From contig NZ_JANCOJ010000001.1 of assembly GCF_024295625.1 (NCBI RefSeq), forward strand, positions 558,001 through 622,000: a stretch of 64,000 nt of DNA, written 5' to 3'. This document shows positions 16,149-27,175 of the stretch, piece after piece (position 1 is the first letter of the stretch; each line of letters opens with the position of its first letter). Made by a program: the position numbers and the translations under genes. The notes below the pieces were generated by a model. That model did no database searches. It was not told the DNA's origin and was given only the letters and a program-made list of their open reading frames with translations. This DNA comes from Streptococcus sp. CF8_St5-11. GTDB lineage: Bacteria > Bacillota > Bacilli > Lactobacillales > Streptococcaceae.

Positions 16149-17876
16149 ATGCATAAACAAACCATTATTGATTTTAAAGAGCTTGGATTGCGATACCTTT
16201 TCACCAAGCCCATAAAGGAATTAAAAACTAGAAACCTCGACCAGGTAGAGGATCTTCTTAGAGAAGTCGAAGCCTACCAGGAGCAAGGCTTTTATGCTGT
16301 TGGCTATGTCAGCTATGAGGCTGCTCCTGCTTTTGAGAAGAAGTTTGCTGTCCATCCAGCACCTCTTATGGGAGAGTATCTCCTCTATTTTACTATCCAC
16401 GAGAAGGTCGAAACCCTTCCTTTTCCAGAGGACTATGAAGCTGTGGATCTTCCAGCCAATTGGAAGGAAGAGGTAGAGGCGCCTGCTTATCAAGAAGCCA
16501 TCAAGACGATCCATCACCATATTCGCCAGGGAGATACCTACCAGGTCAACTACACTGTCCAGCTTTCTCAAGAGCTAAAAGCAGATCCTTTGGCCATCTA
16601 CAATCGCTTAGTGGTAGAGCAAAAGGCCCATTACAATGCCTTCATCCAGCACGATGATGTCTCTATCCTCTCCATCAGTCCTGAGCTCTTTTTTGAGCAA
16701 GACGACCGGCTACTGACCACGCGCCCCATGAAAGGAACGACGCACCGTGGTCTCACCAACCAAGAGGATCTTCAAGAGGCTGCTTGGCTAGAAGCCGACC
16801 CGAAAAATCGAGCAGAAAACATGATGATCGTCGACCTCCTCCGCAATGACATGAACCGGATTTCGGAGATTGGAAGTGAGCATGTGACCCATCTCTGCCA
16901 AGTCGAGCAATACTCCACTGTTTGGCAGATGACCTCGACCATTGAAAGTCGCTTACGAGCTGAAATCGACCTGATCCAAACCTTCCGAGCTCTCTTTCCT
17001 TGTGGCTCGATTACAGGAGCACCGAAGATCTCCACTATGGAAATCATCCAAAAGACGGAGAAGTCTCCTCGAGGTGTCTACTGTGGAACGATCGGCATCC
17101 TTCTTCCAAAAGGGAAACGGATTTTTAATGTAGCCATCCGGACCCTTCAAATGCAGGGGAATCAAGCCATCTATGGCGTGGGAGGAGGCATCACTTGGGA
17201 CAGCAAATGGGAAGGTGAATACCAGGAAACCAAGCAAAAATCGGCTGTCCTCTACCGGCAAGAACCTCGCTTTGAGCTCCTGACGACTGGCTGCATCCAC
17301 CAAGGAGAGTTGACTTTCCTCGACCAACATGTAACACGCTTGAGAGAAGCTAGTCGCTACTTTGCATATCCTTATGATGAGTCGAAGCTCCTGAAAGAAC
17401 TTCAAGAAGAACTCGCTCATTTAGATCTCAACCTTGACTATCGTTGTCGGATTGCCTTGCAAAAAAACGGGACCTTCCACCTAGAGATCACGGAGCTGAC
17501 CGACTTGCCAGCTAGCTATCTACAGGCCCAACTGACCGAGCAGAAGCTTGATTTAGCGACGCCATTTACTTATTTCAAAACGAGTCAGAGAGACCATCTA
17601 GGCCAGTCAGATCACGAGCAAATTTTTCATCTGCCAGACGGAAGCTTGCTAGAAACGACCATTGGCAATCTGGTGCTGGAGATAGAGGGACAACTCTATA
17701 CCCCACTAGCTCACCTCCCCTTACTCGATGGCATTTATCGGCGCCATCTTCTTGAGACCCAGCAGGTTGAAGAAAAACTCTTAACTCTGAACGATTTAAT
17801 AGACGCCGATCGTATTTATGCCTGCAATGCTCTTCGTGGTCTCTACGAACTCGATTTTCAAAGAAAGGATTCCTGA
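16149..17876 (+). CDS. pabB: aminodeoxychorismate synthase component I fused to a lyase-like domain
   Basis: 575 residues. Residues to about 365 are a chorismate-binding domain with the hallmark PCGSITGAPKISTMEIIQ and DLLRNDMNRI. The C-terminal roughly 200 residues (from about FELLTTGCIHQGEL) resemble class IV aminotransferases such as PabC lyase, ending in a YACNALRGL segment. It would convert chorismate and ammonia to aminodeoxychorismate and perhaps on to p-aminobenzoate for folate. No glutamine amidotransferase subunit (PabA) is visible nearby. The ATG lacks a strong ribosome site; the gene overlaps the next one by one base. Confidence 0.9.
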   Translation: MHKQTIIDFKELGLRYLFTKPIKELKTRNLDQVEDLLREVEAYQEQGFYAVGYVSYEAAPAFEKKFAVHPAPLMGEYLLYFTIHEKVETLPFPEDYEAVDLPANWKEEVEAPAYQEAIKTIHHHIRQGDTYQVNYTVQLSQELKADPLAIYNRLVVEQKAHYNAFIQHDDVSILSISPELFFEQDDRLLTTRPMKGTTHRGLTNQEDLQEAAWLEADPKNRAENMMIVDLLRNDMNRISEIGSEHVTHLCQVEQYSTVWQMTSTIESRLRAEIDLIQTFRALFPCGSITGAPKISTMEIIQKTEKSPRGVYCGTIGILLPKGKRIFNVAIRTLQMQGNQAIYGVGGGITWDSKWEGEYQETKQKSAVLYRQEPRFELLTTGCIHQGELTFLDQHVTRLREASRYFAYPYDESKLLKELQEELAHLDLNLDYRCRIALQKNGTFHLEITELTDLPASYLQAQLTEQKLDLATPFTYFKTSQRDHLGQSDHEQIFHLPDGSLLETTIGNLVLEIEGQLYTPLAHLPLLDGIYRRHLLETQQVEEKLLTLNDLIDADRIYACNALRGLYELDFQRKDS

Positions 17877-18490
17877 TGAAACTGATTTTTTTACATGGAC
17901 TAGGACAGGATGTCCTCTCTTGGCAAGGAGTCCAATTTGCACTTTCACCCTTGCACTCCAAAACTTTTGATATTTTCTCCCATCCAAAAGAAAGCTATCA
18001 GGAAGTTAAAGAAAGGTTGATGGAGCGCCTCCAGCAAGAAAGCGAACCCTTTATTCTGGTAGGACTCTCACTAGGTGGCGTGCTCGCTCTTGATCTCTCC
18101 AGACAAGACTTCCCGCAACTCAAGGGCTTGGTCCTTGCAGGAACTCAATACAAACTCAACACCAACCCCCTCTATCGGCTCCAGATCCTTCTCTTTCGTC
18201 TACTTCCCAAGCATGTCTTTGAAAAACAAGATGCCAATAAACAACAGATGCTTCAAATTTTGACCGAATTAAAAGGGCTCAATTTAACCGATACCGTTAA
18301 AGCTTGCTCTCTCCCTAGCTTGGTTATTTGTGGCAGCAAAGATTGGGCCAATCAATCTTCTTCTAAAAAATTGGCCAAGCTCCTGCCAAAAGGCCGCTAT
18401 CAAGAAATCGCAGACGGAGGTCATCTACTCAATACCGAGAAACCCTATGAACTGGCCCAAGCCATCAAGGAGTTTGTCGCTGGGTTTTAA
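17876..18490 (+). CDS. small alpha/beta-fold hydrolase
   Basis: 204 residues, compact for an alpha/beta hydrolase. The N-terminus KLIFLHGLGQD is the usual strand-loop with the oxyanion HG. GLSLGG (about residues 62-67) carries the nucleophile serine, an aspartate follows in CGSKDWAN (about 155), and the catalytic histidine is in DGGHLLN (about 182). It starts on the last base of the pabB stop and is cotranscribed, but a folate role is not shown. The substrate is unknown; esterase or thioesterase activity is possible. Confidence 0.8.
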   Translation: MKLIFLHGLGQDVLSWQGVQFALSPLHSKTFDIFSHPKESYQEVKERLMERLQQESEPFILVGLSLGGVLALDLSRQDFPQLKGLVLAGTQYKLNTNPLYRLQILLFRLLPKHVFEKQDANKQQMLQILTELKGLNLTDTVKACSLPSLVICGSKDWANQSSSKKLAKLLPKGRYQEIADGGHLLNTEKPYELAQAIKEFVAGF

Positions 18491-18494
18491 AATG

Positions 18495-18678
18495 AAGAGG
18501 CTGGGACAAAAGTCCTAGCCTCTCAATTATTTTTGGATTGTCGAGCAAGACGCAGTGGTTGAGTGGGCTCTACTATGCTGATTTCATCAGCTTTTACAGC
18601 CCTACTCAACTGTGCGGAGGTGGGACGACGAAATCGAATTCTAACGAATTACCGATTTCTGTCCCACTCTCTTTTTTT
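18495..18678 (-). repeat. 184-bp three-hairpin repeat, copy 1 (also acts as terminator)
   Basis: Nearly identical in inverted orientation to 43478-43664, with about three differences over the shared length. On the minus strand it begins with a GTGGGAC/GTCCCAC hairpin, continues with a segment containing GCTGATGAAATCAGC and TTGAGT/ACTCAA arms, and ends with a GAGGCTAGGAC/GTCCCAGCCTC hairpin. The edge next to the hydrolase gene supplies a plausible terminator for it. Confidence 0.85.
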
Positions 18679-18775
18679 AGAAATATTTGAGAATTGCTTG
18701 ATAGTTATTTGAAAAGCAAGCTGTATACTAAGAGTGTAAAGAAAACAACTAGTCATTTGGACGAAGGAGAAAACC

Positions 18776-19684
18776 ATGGAAAAAGTATTAGAAATTTCCC
18801 ATTTGAGTAAAAAATTCGGTCATCAATACGCCTTAAATGATGTGAATCTCACCATTCGCAAAGGCGACGTCTACGGACTGATCGGTAAGAACGGAGCTGG
18901 GAAAACCACCCTCATCAAGGTCATCACCCAACTAATTCAGGAAACAGACGGAAGCGTCTCTCTCTTTGCTTCTACAAGTCGCTCCCAGTGGACGCAAGCC
19001 CTAAAACGGGTTGGTTCCGTCATTGAGAGTCCCGTGGCCCATAAGCATATGACCGCTTATCAAAATCTGGTCTACTATTGCAAGGCTCGCCATATCCCCA
19101 ATCCCGACCAGGTCATCAAAGAAACCCTGAACTATGTTGGCCTGAATAATACGGGTAAGAAGAAATTCCGCGATTTTTCACTCGGGATGAAACAACGGTT
19201 GGGAATTGCGATTGCGCTGATTGCCAAGCCCGACTTCCTCATTCTAGACGAACCCATCAATGGTCTCGATCCTGTCGGAATCAAGGAATTCCGTCAAATG
19301 ATCAAGCGCCTCAATGATGAACTCGGCATGACCATCCTCATTTCCAGTCACATCCTCTCTGAACTTTATCTGGTTGCCAATCGCTTTGGTATTGTCGACC
19401 AAGGACGCCTGATTAAAGAAATTAGCAAGGCTGAATTCGAAGAACAAGGAGAAGATTACATCATCCTCAAGACTAGCCAGCTAGCCCTTGCCAGTCAACT
19501 GATCCAAGATCAGCTCCATCATCGCATCAAGGTCATCGATAAGGACGGAGAAATCCATATCTTCGGACAGACTCACGATATTAAAGTCATTGTCAAAGCC
19601 TTGGTTAAAGCCGATATTGACGTGGACGAAATCTACTATGCCCGCCAAGATCTGGAAAAATTCTTTACGGACTTGGTAGACTAG
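18776..19684 (+). CDS. ABC transporter ATP-binding protein, BcrA-like
   Basis: 302 residues. Walker A is GKNGAGKTT (about 38-46), the signature is FSLGMKQRLGIA, Walker B is FLILDEPINGLD and the switch is ILISSH. The C-terminal roughly 80 residues extend past the ATPase core, as in bacitracin/lantibiotic-resistance exporters of the BcrA/LanF kind. Ribosome site GAAGGAGAAAACC. The permease follows 54 bp later, and a two-component system converges from the other side, a setting typical of antimicrobial-peptide detoxification modules. The substrate is inferred only. Confidence 0.85.
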   Translation: MEKVLEISHLSKKFGHQYALNDVNLTIRKGDVYGLIGKNGAGKTTLIKVITQLIQETDGSVSLFASTSRSQWTQALKRVGSVIESPVAHKHMTAYQNLVYYCKARHIPNPDQVIKETLNYVGLNNTGKKKFRDFSLGMKQRLGIAIALIAKPDFLILDEPINGLDPVGIKEFRQMIKRLNDELGMTILISSHILSELYLVANRFGIVDQGRLIKEISKAEFEEQGEDYIILKTSQLALASQLIQDQLHHRIKVIDKDGEIHIFGQTHDIKVIVKALVKADIDVDEIYYARQDLEKFFTDLVD

Positions 19685-19738
19685 TCAACCCACCGTCTTG
19701 CATTACTTATCCCACATATTTCATTTAGGAGATTTATC

Positions 19739-20491
19739 ATGTTGCATACTATTCAAGCTGATTTTTACAGACTATTTCGCTCCAAAGGTTTTTGGATTAC
19801 AGAAGCCATTCTCGTTCTCAACATCCTGTCTGGAGTCATCTTTGGAGCTACCGGCCACGTCGGCGTCAATACAGAATCCAAATTACCCCAAGCAACGGAA
19901 GTTTGGACGGGCTTTAAAGCCCTGACCAACTACTCTTCCAGCATCAGTGTGACCATCCTCTTTACCATTATTGTCATCACCTTGGTCCTGGGAACAGACT
20001 TAACGCAAAACTTATACAAGAATAGCCTGGCCTATGGGGTTTCGCGTACCAGCTACTACTTTGCCAAAAGCGCCGTTGTCCTGACCATTGCTCTCTTTCA
20101 ATTTCTTGTTTCTTATGGTCTCGTCTTCTTGATCGCGACTCTCTACAATGGACTTGGCACCATGCCAGAGCACTTCCTTGCTCATTTTGGACTGACCGTG
20201 CTGATTCAGTTCCTCTCAACCTTGGCTTGGGTCAGCATCATTTCCTTCCTCCTCTACGCTAGCCAATCCATCACCTTGGCCTTCGTTGGCTACTTCATTG
20301 GAAATATCCTCTTAAGCCTTCCTGCGCTTTTCTTTAAAGATATTGACATTCTCCACTATCTAAACTTGGAATTCCAATATTCCATGGTCCAAAGTACGAC
20401 AGCAACGAACAACACTCTCTCGATTGCCCTTGGATTCATCCTTGTTTTCGGCTTCCTAGGACTCGCTACTTTCAAACACAAAGATTTATAA
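19739..20491 (+). CDS. ABC transporter permease (ABC-2 type)
   Basis: 250 residues with six predicted membrane helices and a short cytosolic N-terminus (MLHTIQADFYRLFRSKGFW). The region LTQNLYKNSLAYGVSRTSYY after the second helix resembles the coupling segment of ABC-2 permeases such as BcrB/LanE. Good ribosome site TTAGGAG. It pairs with the upstream ATPase as an exporter or resistance pump for a membrane-active compound. The gene ends at a terminator shared with the convergent kinase gene. Confidence 0.8.
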   Translation: MLHTIQADFYRLFRSKGFWITEAILVLNILSGVIFGATGHVGVNTESKLPQATEVWTGFKALTNYSSSISVTILFTIIVITLVLGTDLTQNLYKNSLAYGVSRTSYYFAKSAVVLTIALFQFLVSYGLVFLIATLYNGLGTMPEHFLAHFGLTVLIQFLSTLAWVSIISFLLYASQSITLAFVGYFIGNILLSLPALFFKDIDILHYLNLEFQYSMVQSTTATNNTLSIALGFILVFGFLGLATFKHKDL

Positions 20492-20492
20492 C

Positions 20493-20524
20493 AAAAAGGC
20501 TTGAGCGATGCTCAAGCCTTTTTT
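20493..20524. terminator. bidirectional terminator overlapping the kinase gene end
   Basis: AAAAAGGCTTGAGC / GCTCAAGCCTTTTTT with a three-base loop. The kinase stop codon (20512-20514) lies inside the hairpin, so two convergent operons share it. Confidence 0.85.
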
Positions 20525-21399
20525 CTTAGTGTAATGGTCAAAACAAACCAATCTGCCTCTGTTGCCAGTTGCAAGTCACCCCCTAAGATCTCTACAAAAT
20601 TTTGAATAATGTAGAGACCCAAGCCAGAAGACTCTTCTGTTTCCGACAGATTTTCAGAGTAGAATCGACTAGCCAGTTGGTCTAAGTGCTGGATCGGTTG
20701 TTGCACAATATTGCGCAGCTCGACTCGAATCATGTCCGCGTCCGAGGTCAAGGTCAAACGCGCCTGATCCTTCCCATGCTTGAGGACATTGCTGAGCATA
20801 TTTTGCAAGAGGCGCTCCCAGAGCTCCGGATCCGTAGCATAATGAAGATGCTCCTCTATCTCCACCTCTAAGGCAATCCCCGCCTCAGACAAGCTATCAT
20901 AATACTGGAACAACTGCTGGGTCAGGACTTGGCTGAGATTAACGTCTGTAAGCCGAGGCTGAATAGCTCCCTCCATCAAGCGTCTGTATTCCAAGAGAGA
21001 TTCCAGGCGTTTTGAGACGACTTGAAGATTGGAAGCAATTTTCTTCAGCTTTTCCTCTTCCTGCGTCCCACCCTTGATGATTTGTTGGGTATAGCCCGAT
21101 GCAATGGTCAAAGGCGTCCGGATATCATGAGCAATATTACTGATGGCCATATCCAAGGTCTTTTTCTCTTGAAAGGCAATCCGATTGGTCCGCTCGATCT
21201 GATCAAAGAGATCACTGACTTGCTTGGTCAAGGCGACCAATTCTTTTTTTGAGAGCTGAGAGGTCAGCCGTACCCCACTTCCGCTTTGAAGTTTCTTTTG
21301 AATCTGCTCCTGCAAATCTTTGAGAGCAGAAAGCAAGCGAGCATAGCCCAGTCCCAAGAAAAGGACAAGGACGACTAGAACTAGAACCAATCCCCACAT
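20512..21399 (-). CDS. sensor histidine kinase with a minimal sensor region
   Basis: 295 residues. One N-terminal membrane helix (about 2-20) with no sizeable extracellular domain precedes the H-box SNIAHDIRTPLT (phospho-accepting His at about 91). The N-box is MLSNVLKHG and the G-box is SSGLGLYII. A second membrane helix is not evident. Kinases lacking a sensor domain often take their signal from a partner ABC transporter, which fits the convergent exporter. The start overlaps the regulator stop (TAATG), so the two are translationally coupled. Confidence 0.88.
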   Translation of the reverse strand: MWGLVLVLVVLVLFLGLGYARLLSALKDLQEQIQKKLQSGSGVRLTSQLSKKELVALTKQVSDLFDQIERTNRIAFQEKKTLDMAISNIAHDIRTPLTIASGYTQQIIKGGTQEEEKLKKIASNLQVVSKRLESLLEYRRLMEGAIQPRLTDVNLSQVLTQQLFQYYDSLSEAGIALEVEIEEHLHYATDPELWERLLQNMLSNVLKHGKDQARLTLTSDADMIRVELRNIVQQPIQHLDQLASRFYSENLSETEESSGLGLYIIQNFVEILGGDLQLATEADWFVLTITLRKKA

Positions 21400-22088
21400 T
21401 ACTTGTCTCCTTTCAAGCGAACTCCCAAGCCCCAGACGGTTTCAATATAGTCCTCATTAGGATCGAGCTGAGCAATTTTCTTTCGGAGGTTGCTCAACTG
21501 GGCATTGAGCGTATTGTCTCCAGGCAGATAAACTTCTTCCCAGACCGCTTCATACAATTCTTCTTTGGTGAAAATCTTCTTTGGATGCGCCAGCAAGGTT
21601 TCAAATATTTGAAATTCTTTTTTGCCCAAGCGAAGCGTCTGTTCGCCAGATTCCAGTTCAAATGTTTCTGGATTCAGGACCAGATTTTTAAAGATCAGCT
21701 TTTTCGATGATGGAGGTTCCTGTGCCGGAATGTTGTTATTTCTCAGCTGCACCGTTACCCGAGCTGCCACCTCATCCAGATTAAAGGGCTTGACGATATA
21801 ATCATTGGCACCTGCAAGGAGATACTGGCTAATGAGGTGTTTATCTCCAAGAGCGGTCATCATGATGACCGGCACCTGACTCTGCAAACGGATCTCCTCC
21901 AGAACCTGATCCCCATTCTTTCCTGGAAGCATGATATCCAGAAGGACCAAATCAACAGCTTCTTGCTGGAAGAGCCGTAGCCCTTCTGTACCTGAAAAAG
22001 CCTGAAGGACCTCATGGCCTTCACTTAAGAGACTGTATAAAATTTCTTGGATATCATTATTATCCTCGATTAATAAAATCCGTGCCAC
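21399..22088 (-). CDS. OmpR-family response regulator
   Basis: 229 residues from a GTG at 22088, preferred because AAAAAGGAG lies at correct spacing and the protein then begins VARILLIEDN like its family; a longer ATG start at 22124 would add an unlikely leader. The receiver domain has acidic pair ED, phospho-acceptor D in VLLDIMLPG, T in MMTAL and K in IVKPF. A winged-helix DNA-binding domain (about 130-229) ends near YIETVWGLGVRLKG. It is the first gene of the two-gene system and may control the convergent ABC exporter. Confidence 0.9.
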   Translation of the reverse strand: MARILLIEDNNDIQEILYSLLSEGHEVLQAFSGTEGLRLFQQEAVDLVLLDIMLPGKNGDQVLEEIRLQSQVPVIMMTALGDKHLISQYLLAGANDYIVKPFNLDEVAARVTVQLRNNNIPAQEPPSSKKLIFKNLVLNPETFELESGEQTLRLGKKEFQIFETLLAHPKKIFTKEELYEAVWEEVYLPGDNTLNAQLSNLRKKIAQLDPNEDYIETVWGLGVRLKGDK

Positions 22089-22230
22089 TTGCCTCGCTCC
22101 TTTTTCATTTAAACTCCAAATCATTTCTATTTCTCTAGCCTATCAAATAAAGGGACCTTCGTCAATGAAAATCTGATAAAATTCTATTGTCCCCAGGTAG
22201 ATCTGCATGTTAGGTCATCACAAGATGAAC

Positions 22231-22260
22231 TTGACGATCCTTTCTTTCAAAGGGTATAAT
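22231..22260 (+). promoter_or_regulatory. sigma-A promoter of the 177-residue protein gene
   Basis: TTGACG, 18-bp spacer, TATAAT, about 30 bp before the gene start. Confidence 0.7.
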
Positions 22261-22291
22261 AGGACCAATGACACAATAGGGAGACTCATCT

Positions 22292-22825
22292 ATGAAAAAT
22301 CATGCTAAAACTAAAATCAGTCTTGTATCCATCCTTGTCATCCTGGGCGTTGCTGCAAGAATGATGCGAGTCATCCACCGCCAGCAAATCAGGGAGCAAA
22401 ACAGACAAACCATTCAAACGACTAAAAAGGTTGCAGAGTTTCAGAAAACACTAGACGAGGAAGAAACGAAGAAACGGAACGAAACCTTCAACAAGATTTA
22501 TAATGAATCCCTTGTTCGGAATAAGTTTGAGAATTGGCAAAAAGTCGATGAACTCCATGGTTTGGGACAAAGAACTGGGCAATTTTATATCTATAACTTT
22601 GAAAAAAAAGAAGAGATTCTCTTAGAGAATACTGATCAAGCATTTGTTCTACCTATTCGAGACAAGAGTGACAACGTCACATTTCAGGCTATCTTTGCCC
22701 ACAAGGACGGTCAGTGGCACATCATGAAGCCAGACGGAAGTTCACAGTTGCAACTAGGAGCAGCCAACATTTCCGCTGAATCTAAGTTTGTCATCGAGAA
22801 CAATGTCTTAGATTACGACCAGTAA
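22292..22825 (+). CDS. membrane-anchored protein of unknown function
   Basis: 177 residues. A short N-terminal hydrophobic helix (about 8-25) follows a basic start (MKNHAKTK), then a charged, probably coiled-coil stretch (about 30-75) and a beta-rich C-terminal domain. This is likely a type II membrane or lipoprotein-like anchor with the bulk outside the cell. There is no lipobox cysteine. The gene is monocistronic with its own promoter and terminator and is divergent from the response-regulator gene, so it could be a target of that system. I do not recognise the family. Confidence 0.7.
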   Translation: MKNHAKTKISLVSILVILGVAARMMRVIHRQQIREQNRQTIQTTKKVAEFQKTLDEEETKKRNETFNKIYNESLVRNKFENWQKVDELHGLGQRTGQFYIYNFEKKEEILLENTDQAFVLPIRDKSDNVTFQAIFAHKDGQWHIMKPDGSSQLQLGAANISAESKFVIENNVLDYDQ

Positions 22826-22854
22826 ATCCGTAAGGACTTGGCTAAACTACATAC

Positions 22855-22899
22855 AAAAAGCTTAGGAACCCAGCTTGTGAGTGGGATTCTAAGCTTTTT
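22855..22899. terminator. bidirectional terminator
   Basis: Long inverted repeat AAAAAGCTTAGGAACCCA / TGGGATTCTAAGCTTTTT with one internal mismatch, between the convergent unknown gene and the glycosidase gene. Confidence 0.9.
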
Positions 22900-22939
22900 C
22901 GTTTATAGGAGAGAGTCGGCCAGCAAGTACCGAAAACTT

Positions 22940-24388
<1,449 letters not shown>

Positions 24389-24495
24389 TCACTTGATTTG
24401 ATAGTTCCATTATACCCTTCTCCTTCCAAAAAATCCTACAAGATCCTATGAAAAACTGATACTATGCTAAGAAAACTCCTATACATGCGCAACAC

Positions 24496-24522
24496 AAAAA
24501 GACCGGATGACTCCGATCTTTT
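24496..24522. terminator. terminator after the VOC gene
   Basis: AAAGACCGGA / TCCGATCTTT hairpin with T/A flanks. Nearly the same hairpin recurs at 24951-24977 after spxB. Confidence 0.7.
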
Positions 24523-24587
24523 AATAGTTCATATTCTCATATTCTGTTTTAAGAATCATTGTGGTTAACTTCAAATGATTAAGCATC

Positions 24588-24935
24588 CTATTTCATACGA
24601 TAAAAATCAATGACTAGACCAGCAGGGCCTTTAACTAGCAGACTTTCTGTTCCCCAATCGGTTACAGCTGGTCCGTTTAAAACCTGGATACCAAGATCTT
24701 TCAACCGTTGGTAGTTCTGCTCTACATTCTCAACCTCGACATGAAGAATGATTCCTGACTGAAAATTTTCCAAAGGTATCAAATGATTCTCTGACAACAT
24801 GAGACAGTGACTGCCAATCGTGAATTGAGCAAAAGCATCATCAACATAGTCTGACTTTATATCCAAGATATGCTCCAATTCAGCACAGACTTGGGGAACA
24901 TTTGAAACGATGATATCTAATTGATTTAAATTCAT
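24588..24935 (-). CDS. VOC-family (glyoxalase/bleomycin-resistance fold) protein
   Basis: 115 residues, the size of a single VOC-fold subunit. The beta-alpha-beta-beta-beta pattern is visible, with a glutamate in LHVEVENVEQNYQRL and the C-terminal GPAGLVIDFYRMK that closes the fold in this family. Members include metal-dependent lyases, dioxygenases and antibiotic-sequestering proteins; no substrate can be assigned. It lies between two nearly identical terminators downstream of spxB and is probably a separate transcript (ribosome site TAGGAGAG). Confidence 0.75.
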   Translation of the reverse strand: MNLNQLDIIVSNVPQVCAELEHILDIKSDYVDDAFAQFTIGSHCLMLSENHLIPLENFQSGIILHVEVENVEQNYQRLKDLGIQVLNGPAVTDWGTESLLVKGPAGLVIDFYRMK

Positions 24936-24950
24936 TTACTCTCCTATATA

Positions 24951-24977
24951 AAAGACCGGATGGCTCCGATCTTTTTT
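24951..24977 (-). terminator. terminator of spxB
   Basis: AAAGACCGGA / TCCGATCTTT hairpin; on the minus strand it follows the spxB stop by about 75 bp, with a T-rich tail. Confidence 0.7.
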
Positions 24978-25051
24978 CTTAATAGGTTTTACTCTATGAA
25001 AATCAAAGTATAAAATCTACAATGTTTACTTTTGATTTTCGACAAGAGGAA

Positions 25052-26827
25052 TTATTTAATTGCGCGTGATTGCAACCCTTCTTCTTCCAAGAAGAGGCGG
25101 AATGGTACAAGCTCTTCAGCTTCGTATTTTTCCTTGAAGGCTTTGATCGCTTCTTCTGAGTGTTGTTTTGGATCCAACTCAAGTACTTCTACTGGAAGTG
25201 GACGGTGTGGAGTGATGCGAGCATCGATAACAACAGTTTTACCTTCTTTGTTCAATTTAACAGCTTCTGCAACAACTGCATCGATGTCTTCGATACGGTC
25301 AACTGTAAATCCTACAGCACCTTGCGCTTCAGCGATTTTCGCATAGTCAGCATTAGGGAAGTCACAACCAAACAAGTGTTTATTTGTGTCTTCGTATTTG
25401 TCCTTGATGAAGGCATATTTACCATTTGAGAAGACAACGTTGATAACTGGAAGGTCATATTGAACGTTTGTGATAACGTCTGGGTAGCACATGTTGAATG
25501 CACCGTCACCCATGATGTTCCATACTTGGCGATCTGGATTGTCTTTCTTAGCAGCGATACCACCAGGAAGGGCAATACCCATTGTCGCAAAGAGTGGAGA
25601 TGTACGCCACATGTTCTTAGGTGTCATGTGAAGGTGACGAGTAGATGTTTGAGTAGTGTCACCTACGTCGATTGAGTAGATAGCGTCTTGATCAGCATGT
25701 TTGTTGATTGCATTGTAAACTTGATACAATTGCAATTCACCCTCAGTTTTACCTTCGAGTTTGTTCATGTAATCACGCCAGTTTTGGTTGTTCTTCACGT
25801 TTGCACGCCACCATGGAGTAGATTCAACTGGATTCACTTTGTCAAGGATTGCTTTCGCTGCTTGACCTGCATCACCAAGGATGGAAGCGTCTAGGGCATG
25901 ACGTTTACCAAGTTTGTAAGGGTCGATATCTACTTGGATGAATTTTTCAGTATTTTTGAATGCTTCGTAAACTTCAGCAAATGGGAAGTTTGAACCAAGG
26001 AAAAGAACTGTGTCTGCTTCAAAGACCACTTCGTTAGCTGGTTTCCAACCAACACGGTAAGCAGAACCTGTCAACCCTTCGTAGTCCCATTCGAAGGCTT
26101 CAAAGTTTTTACCAGTTGTAATGATTGGTGCTTTGATCTTACGAGACAATTCAGTGATCACATCACCAGCACCAACACCACCGAAACCAGCGTAGATCAC
26201 TGGGCGTTCAGCATTGTTCAAGATTTCAACAGCTTTATCGATTTCCACTTCGTTCAAGGCAGGAGCGATAAAGTGACGTTCATAAGAACCTGATCCGTAG
26301 TAAGAGTTTTCGTCGATTTCTTGGAAACCAAAGTTTACTGGAATTTCAACAACGGCTGGACCTTTTTTAGAAACGGCAGCACGGCAAGCTTCGTCGATTA
26401 CTTTTGGTAATTGTTCTGCGTAAGCTACACGTTTGTTGTAAACAGCGATACCGTTGTACATTGGGTTTTGGTTCAATTCTTGGAAGGCATCCAAGTTCAA
26501 TTCGTTAACTGGACGTGATCCAAGGATAGCAAGGAATGGAGTGTTATCCATAGCTGCATCGTAAACACCATTGATCAAGTGAGTCGCACCAGGTCCACCT
26601 GAACCAACTGCAACCCCGATAGAGCCACCAAATTTAGCTTGCATAACCGCTGCAAGAGCACCTGTTTCTTCGTGACGAACTTGCAAGAAACGGATATCTT
26701 TGTCTTCGGCCAAAGCGTCCATAAGTGAGCTAAGTGTTCCAGATGGGATACCGTAGATCGTATCTACGCCCCATGTTTTCAATACGTTAAGCATTGCTGC
26801 AGATGCAGTAATTTTCCCTTGAGTCAT
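25052..26827 (-). CDS. spxB: pyruvate oxidase
   Basis: 591 residues, a thiamine-diphosphate enzyme that turns pyruvate, phosphate and oxygen into acetyl phosphate, CO2 and H2O2. Visible marks are the catalytic glutamate region [10 protein letters not shown] (about 52), the FAD domain (about 190-340) and the ThDP motif beginning GDGAFNM. Codon use is strongly biased, with many repeated preferred codons, as expected of one of the most abundant streptococcal proteins. Ribosome site TTAAAGGAGAG. It is the main source of peroxide in oral streptococci, which fits the msrAB repair gene elsewhere in the window. Confidence 0.96.
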   Translation of the reverse strand: MTQGKITASAAMLNVLKTWGVDTIYGIPSGTLSSLMDALAEDKDIRFLQVRHEETGALAAVMQAKFGGSIGVAVGSGGPGATHLINGVYDAAMDNTPFLAILGSRPVNELNLDAFQELNQNPMYNGIAVYNKRVAYAEQLPKVIDEACRAAVSKKGPAVVEIPVNFGFQEIDENSYYGSGSYERHFIAPALNEVEIDKAVEILNNAERPVIYAGFGGVGAGDVITELSRKIKAPIITTGKNFEAFEWDYEGLTGSAYRVGWKPANEVVFEADTVLFLGSNFPFAEVYEAFKNTEKFIQVDIDPYKLGKRHALDASILGDAGQAAKAILDKVNPVESTPWWRANVKNNQNWRDYMNKLEGKTEGELQLYQVYNAINKHADQDAIYSIDVGDTTQTSTRHLHMTPKNMWRTSPLFATMGIALPGGIAAKKDNPDRQVWNIMGDGAFNMCYPDVITNVQYDLPVINVVFSNGKYAFIKDKYEDTNKHLFGCDFPNADYAKIAEAQGAVGFTVDRIEDIDAVVAEAVKLNKEGKTVVIDARITPHRPLPVEVLELDPKQHSEEAIKAFKEKYEAEELVPFRLFLEEEGLQSRAIK

Positions 26828-26935
26828 TCTAACTCTCCTTTAATTCTATTTTGATCCCTTAAAATGCAGCATAGCGCTTCTACTTCATCTTTGTGATCAT
26901 CTCGCCTTGAAAATGAGTTTTTTCTGACTTTTCTC

Positions 26936-26951
26936 ATGAAAACGATTTACA
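26936..26951. promoter_or_regulatory. possible catabolite-response element upstream of spxB
   Basis: ATGAAAACGATTTACA matches WTGNNARCGNWWWCAW except at two positions, about 110 bp before the spxB start. CcpA control of spxB is known in other streptococci, but this site is only a resemblance. Confidence 0.3.
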
Positions 26952-27140
26952 AAACGATTACAGTATTAATTTATCACAAAGAGATTCACATGTATAAGGA
27001 TCTGCTCAGAGATGCTCAATCCCTATTCCATAACAGATGCTCTTTTTGAGAAATTTTCACAAACTATCCTACAATAGGGTATTTTACTATAATTTGATAC
27101 CTCCTCTTTTCCCTCGTCGCTCTAGGTAAAAGAGAAAAAG

Positions 27141-27164
27141 AGTGATACAGAATTCTGTATCACT
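27141..27164 (-). terminator. terminator of the cop operon
   Basis: Perfect 24-bp palindrome: the arms AGTGATACAG and CTGTATCACT flank AATT, and on the minus strand CTTTTTCTCTTTT follows. It lies 12 bp after the copA stop. Confidence 0.85.
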
Positions 27165-27175
27165 TCTTATTTTCG

